This document shows, in pieces, positions 5,532 to 6,731 of a DNA stretch of 6,731 bases. The number at the start of each line of letters is the position of its first letter. Within the stretch, counting starts at the first letter, position 1. Where the stretch lies: NCBI GenBank assembly GCA_036562265.1, contig DATCKS010000336.1, forward strand, positions 1 to 6,731, in the 5' to 3' direction. The DNA comes from DASVDK01 sp036562265 [NCBI: Thermodesulfobacteriota bacterium] (lineage in GTDB: Bacteria; DASVDK01). A program made the position numbers and the translations under genes. The notes under the pieces are model-generated. The model ran no database searches and was not told the origin of the DNA. It worked only from the letters and a program-made list of their open reading frames with translations.

Positions 5532-5729
5532 TCAGCGCCCCGACCGGCCGAGGCGCGAGAGCCAGAAGACGACGGCGCCCACCGCGGCGGCGACGAGGAG
5601 GCCGCGCGGGCCGGCCACGCGCAGCACCACCAGCGCCGCCGCGGCCAGGGCGAGGGTCACGGCGACGCCTCGCACGGCGCGCGCCCAGGCGGCGACCTCG
5701 CGCGCAAGCGAAAAGCGACGCACCGTCAC
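5532..5729 (-). CDS. small two-helix membrane protein, function unknown
   Basis: This 65-residue protein is supported by context more than homology. Its GTG start overlaps the stop of the upstream HEAT-like gene (GTGA). GGGAG (5742-5738) lies 8 bases before the start, and its TGA ends one base before the kinase GTG. After a basic, amphipathic N-terminus (MTVRRFSLAREVAAWARAVR), two hydrophobic helices span about 21-38 and 43-58, separated by the short turn AGPRG, with a basic tail RLGRSGR. The charge pattern predicts both ends in the cytoplasm. I recognise no family. Sitting directly before a sensor kinase, it may be an accessory or assembly factor for the kinase, or it may belong with the HEAT-like protein. 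The reading frame stays open further upstream, but that part is a shadow of the HEAT-like gene. Confidence 0.75.
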   Translation of the reverse strand: MTVRRFSLAREVAAWARAVRGVAVTLALAAAALVVLRVAGPRGLLVAAAVGAVVFWLSRLGRSGR

Positions 5730-6731
5730 GCCCCCGGCTCCCACACCCACGGCCCGGTGGCGAGCCCCGAGAGGGCCTGGGCGAGCCACTCGGCGGCGCG
5801 GTCGGCGTCGGCGCGCCGGCCCGCGCCGTCGGTCACGTCGACGAGCAGCACGGCGTCGGCGCCCGGGCGGGCGGCCAGCTTCGCGTCGAGCGTCTCGAGC
5901 GTGGGGATCCGGGGGTCCGGCTCGAAGGCGAGCCGCCCGGTCACGTAGGCGTCGCGGCGCACGACCCGCACCCAGACGGCCGAGGCGCCGCCGCGCGCCC
6001 GGGGAACCATGCGCGCCATCGTCCAGTGCCGTCCGGCCGGGTTCATCGTCCCCGTCACGTCGAGCGCGTCGGGGTCGAGCCCCGGCCACGTCCCGGCCGC
6101 GACGTCCCGCGCGGGCGGCAGCCGCCGGTAGGCGAAGAGCACGTCCCAGCCGTAGCGCGCGGCGCGCGGGGCGTTCGCCGGCCGCCGGGCGAGCGCCGCG
6201 AGCGCGCGGCCGGCCGCCTCGGCCACCGTGGCCACCGCGGCGGCCGGGTCCGGCTCGGCCGGCAGCCCTCGCTCCGCGCGCCACGCGTCGAGGCCCGAGG
6301 TGGCAAACGGCGCCGGCGCGAGGTCCGCGCGCAGCGTCTCGAGCGCCTGCCGATGCGCGGCGTCCGGCGCCGCCTCGAGCAGCAGGGCGGCGGTGCGGCG
6401 AACGGCCGGCACCGTCGAGGTCAGCGCGCCGGGCAGCCAGACCTCGAGGCGGCGCGGCAGCGTCCCGGTCGGCCGCCGCGCGAGGCTGCGCAGCGCCCGC
6501 ACGATCTCGAAGTCCGGGTCCGCCGCCCGCGCGAGGAGCCGGTCGGCCTCGTCCGGCGAGGGCCCGAGGGCGGCGAGCAGCGCGGCCGACGCGCCGCGCA
6601 GCGCCGGGTCCTCGTCGTCGAGGCCGGCCAGGGCGAGGGGGGCGAAGCGCCGGTCGCCGATCGTGCGCAGGGCGAGCCGGGCCGCGATCCGGATGTCCCG
6701 GTCGTCGTCGTGGAGGTGGGGTTCGACCAGT
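5726..6731 (-). CDS. HEAT-repeat-like protein with uncharacterised C-terminal domain (5'-truncated by window edge)
   Basis: The frame is open to the window edge, giving 334 residues before TGA at 5728-5726; the N-terminus is missing. The first 120 or so residues show HEAT-like helical repeats with Asp-rich turns: HDDDRDIRIAARLALRTIGD, LDDEDPALRGASAALLAALG, ADPDFEIVRALRSLARRPTG and then STVPAVRRTAALLLEAAP. Such repeats usually make protein-binding scaffolds. A linker helix region (about 125-185) leads to a compact C-terminal domain (about 190-334) with YGWDVLFAYRRLPP, TGTMNPAGRHWTMARMV and ADAVLLVDVTDG, which I do not recognise. No signal peptide can be judged because the start is outside. It is the first visible gene of a three-gene operon ending in the sensor kinase, with a 4-base overlap to the next gene. 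It could be a cytoplasmic scaffold for the kinase, or its gene partners may lie beyond the edge. Confidence 0.85.
   Translation of the reverse strand, partial: LVEPHLHDDDRDIRIAARLALRTIGDRRFAPLALAGLDDEDPALRGASAALLAALGPSPDEADRLLARAADPDFEIVRALRSLARRPTGTLPRRLEVWLPGALTSTVPAVRRTAALLLEAAPDAAHRQALETLRADLAPAPFATSGLDAWRAERGLPAEPDPAAAVATVAEAAGRALAALARRPANAPRAARYGWDVLFAYRRLPPARDVAAGTWPGLDPDALDVTGTMNPAGRHWTMARMVPRARGGASAVWVRVVRRDAYVTGRLAFEPDPRIPTLETLDAKLAARPGADAVLLVDVTDGAGRRADADRAAEWLAQALSGLATGPWVWEPGA

Noticed and set aside
5730-6284. Upstream extension of the 65-residue membrane protein frame
   Set aside because: Ala/Arg/Gly-rich and out of frame with the HEAT-like gene; the GTG at 5729 with Shine-Dalgarno and stop overlap is the better start.

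Overview
The window is very GC-rich and densely coded, with strong G/C preference at third codon positions. It comes from a bacterium with a periplasm-type envelope: an exported Do-family protease, OmpR/HAMP-kinase signalling and frequent GTG starts. Candidate sources are high-GC Gram-negative lineages such as Methylomirabilota/Rokubacteria, Deltaproteobacteria or Acidobacteria. This placement is inference; no marker gene is present.

Left half, + strand. The window opens inside an HtrA/Do-family serine protease (copy 1, 5' end missing). Ten bases after it comes an OmpR-family response regulator. A 199-bp intergenic region follows, holding a short dispersed-repeat-like motif and a 10-bp tandem direct repeat. 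Then comes a second, complete HtrA protease (copy 2). The two proteases are tandem paralogues that are nearly identical around the active-site serine but diverged in their PDZ domains, which suggests local gene conversion.

Middle, - strand. Convergent with htrA copy 2 is a 190-residue TMEM165/GDT1 (UPF0016) transporter with both E-x-G-D-K-T motifs, probably a Mn2+ exporter. Its roughly 190-nt leader carries a recognisable yybP-ykoY manganese riboswitch. The leader also has a plausible promoter with a 17-bp spacer and self-complementary segments near the start codon that could form the expression platform. A perfect 20-bp palindrome sits where the two genes converge.

Right half, - strand. Three tightly coupled genes form an operon: a HEAT-repeat-like protein (5' end outside the window), a previously easy-to-miss 65-residue two-helix membrane protein, and a HAMP-containing sensor histidine kinase. 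The kinase has no regulator beside it and the regulator on the left has no kinase beside it, so they may be a split pair.

Taken together, the window reads as an envelope stress and metal homeostasis locus: periplasmic quality-control proteases tied to a response regulator, a manganese-responsive exporter, and a membrane sensor kinase. The most informative non-coding element is the riboswitch. The least understood genes are the HEAT-like protein and the small membrane protein.
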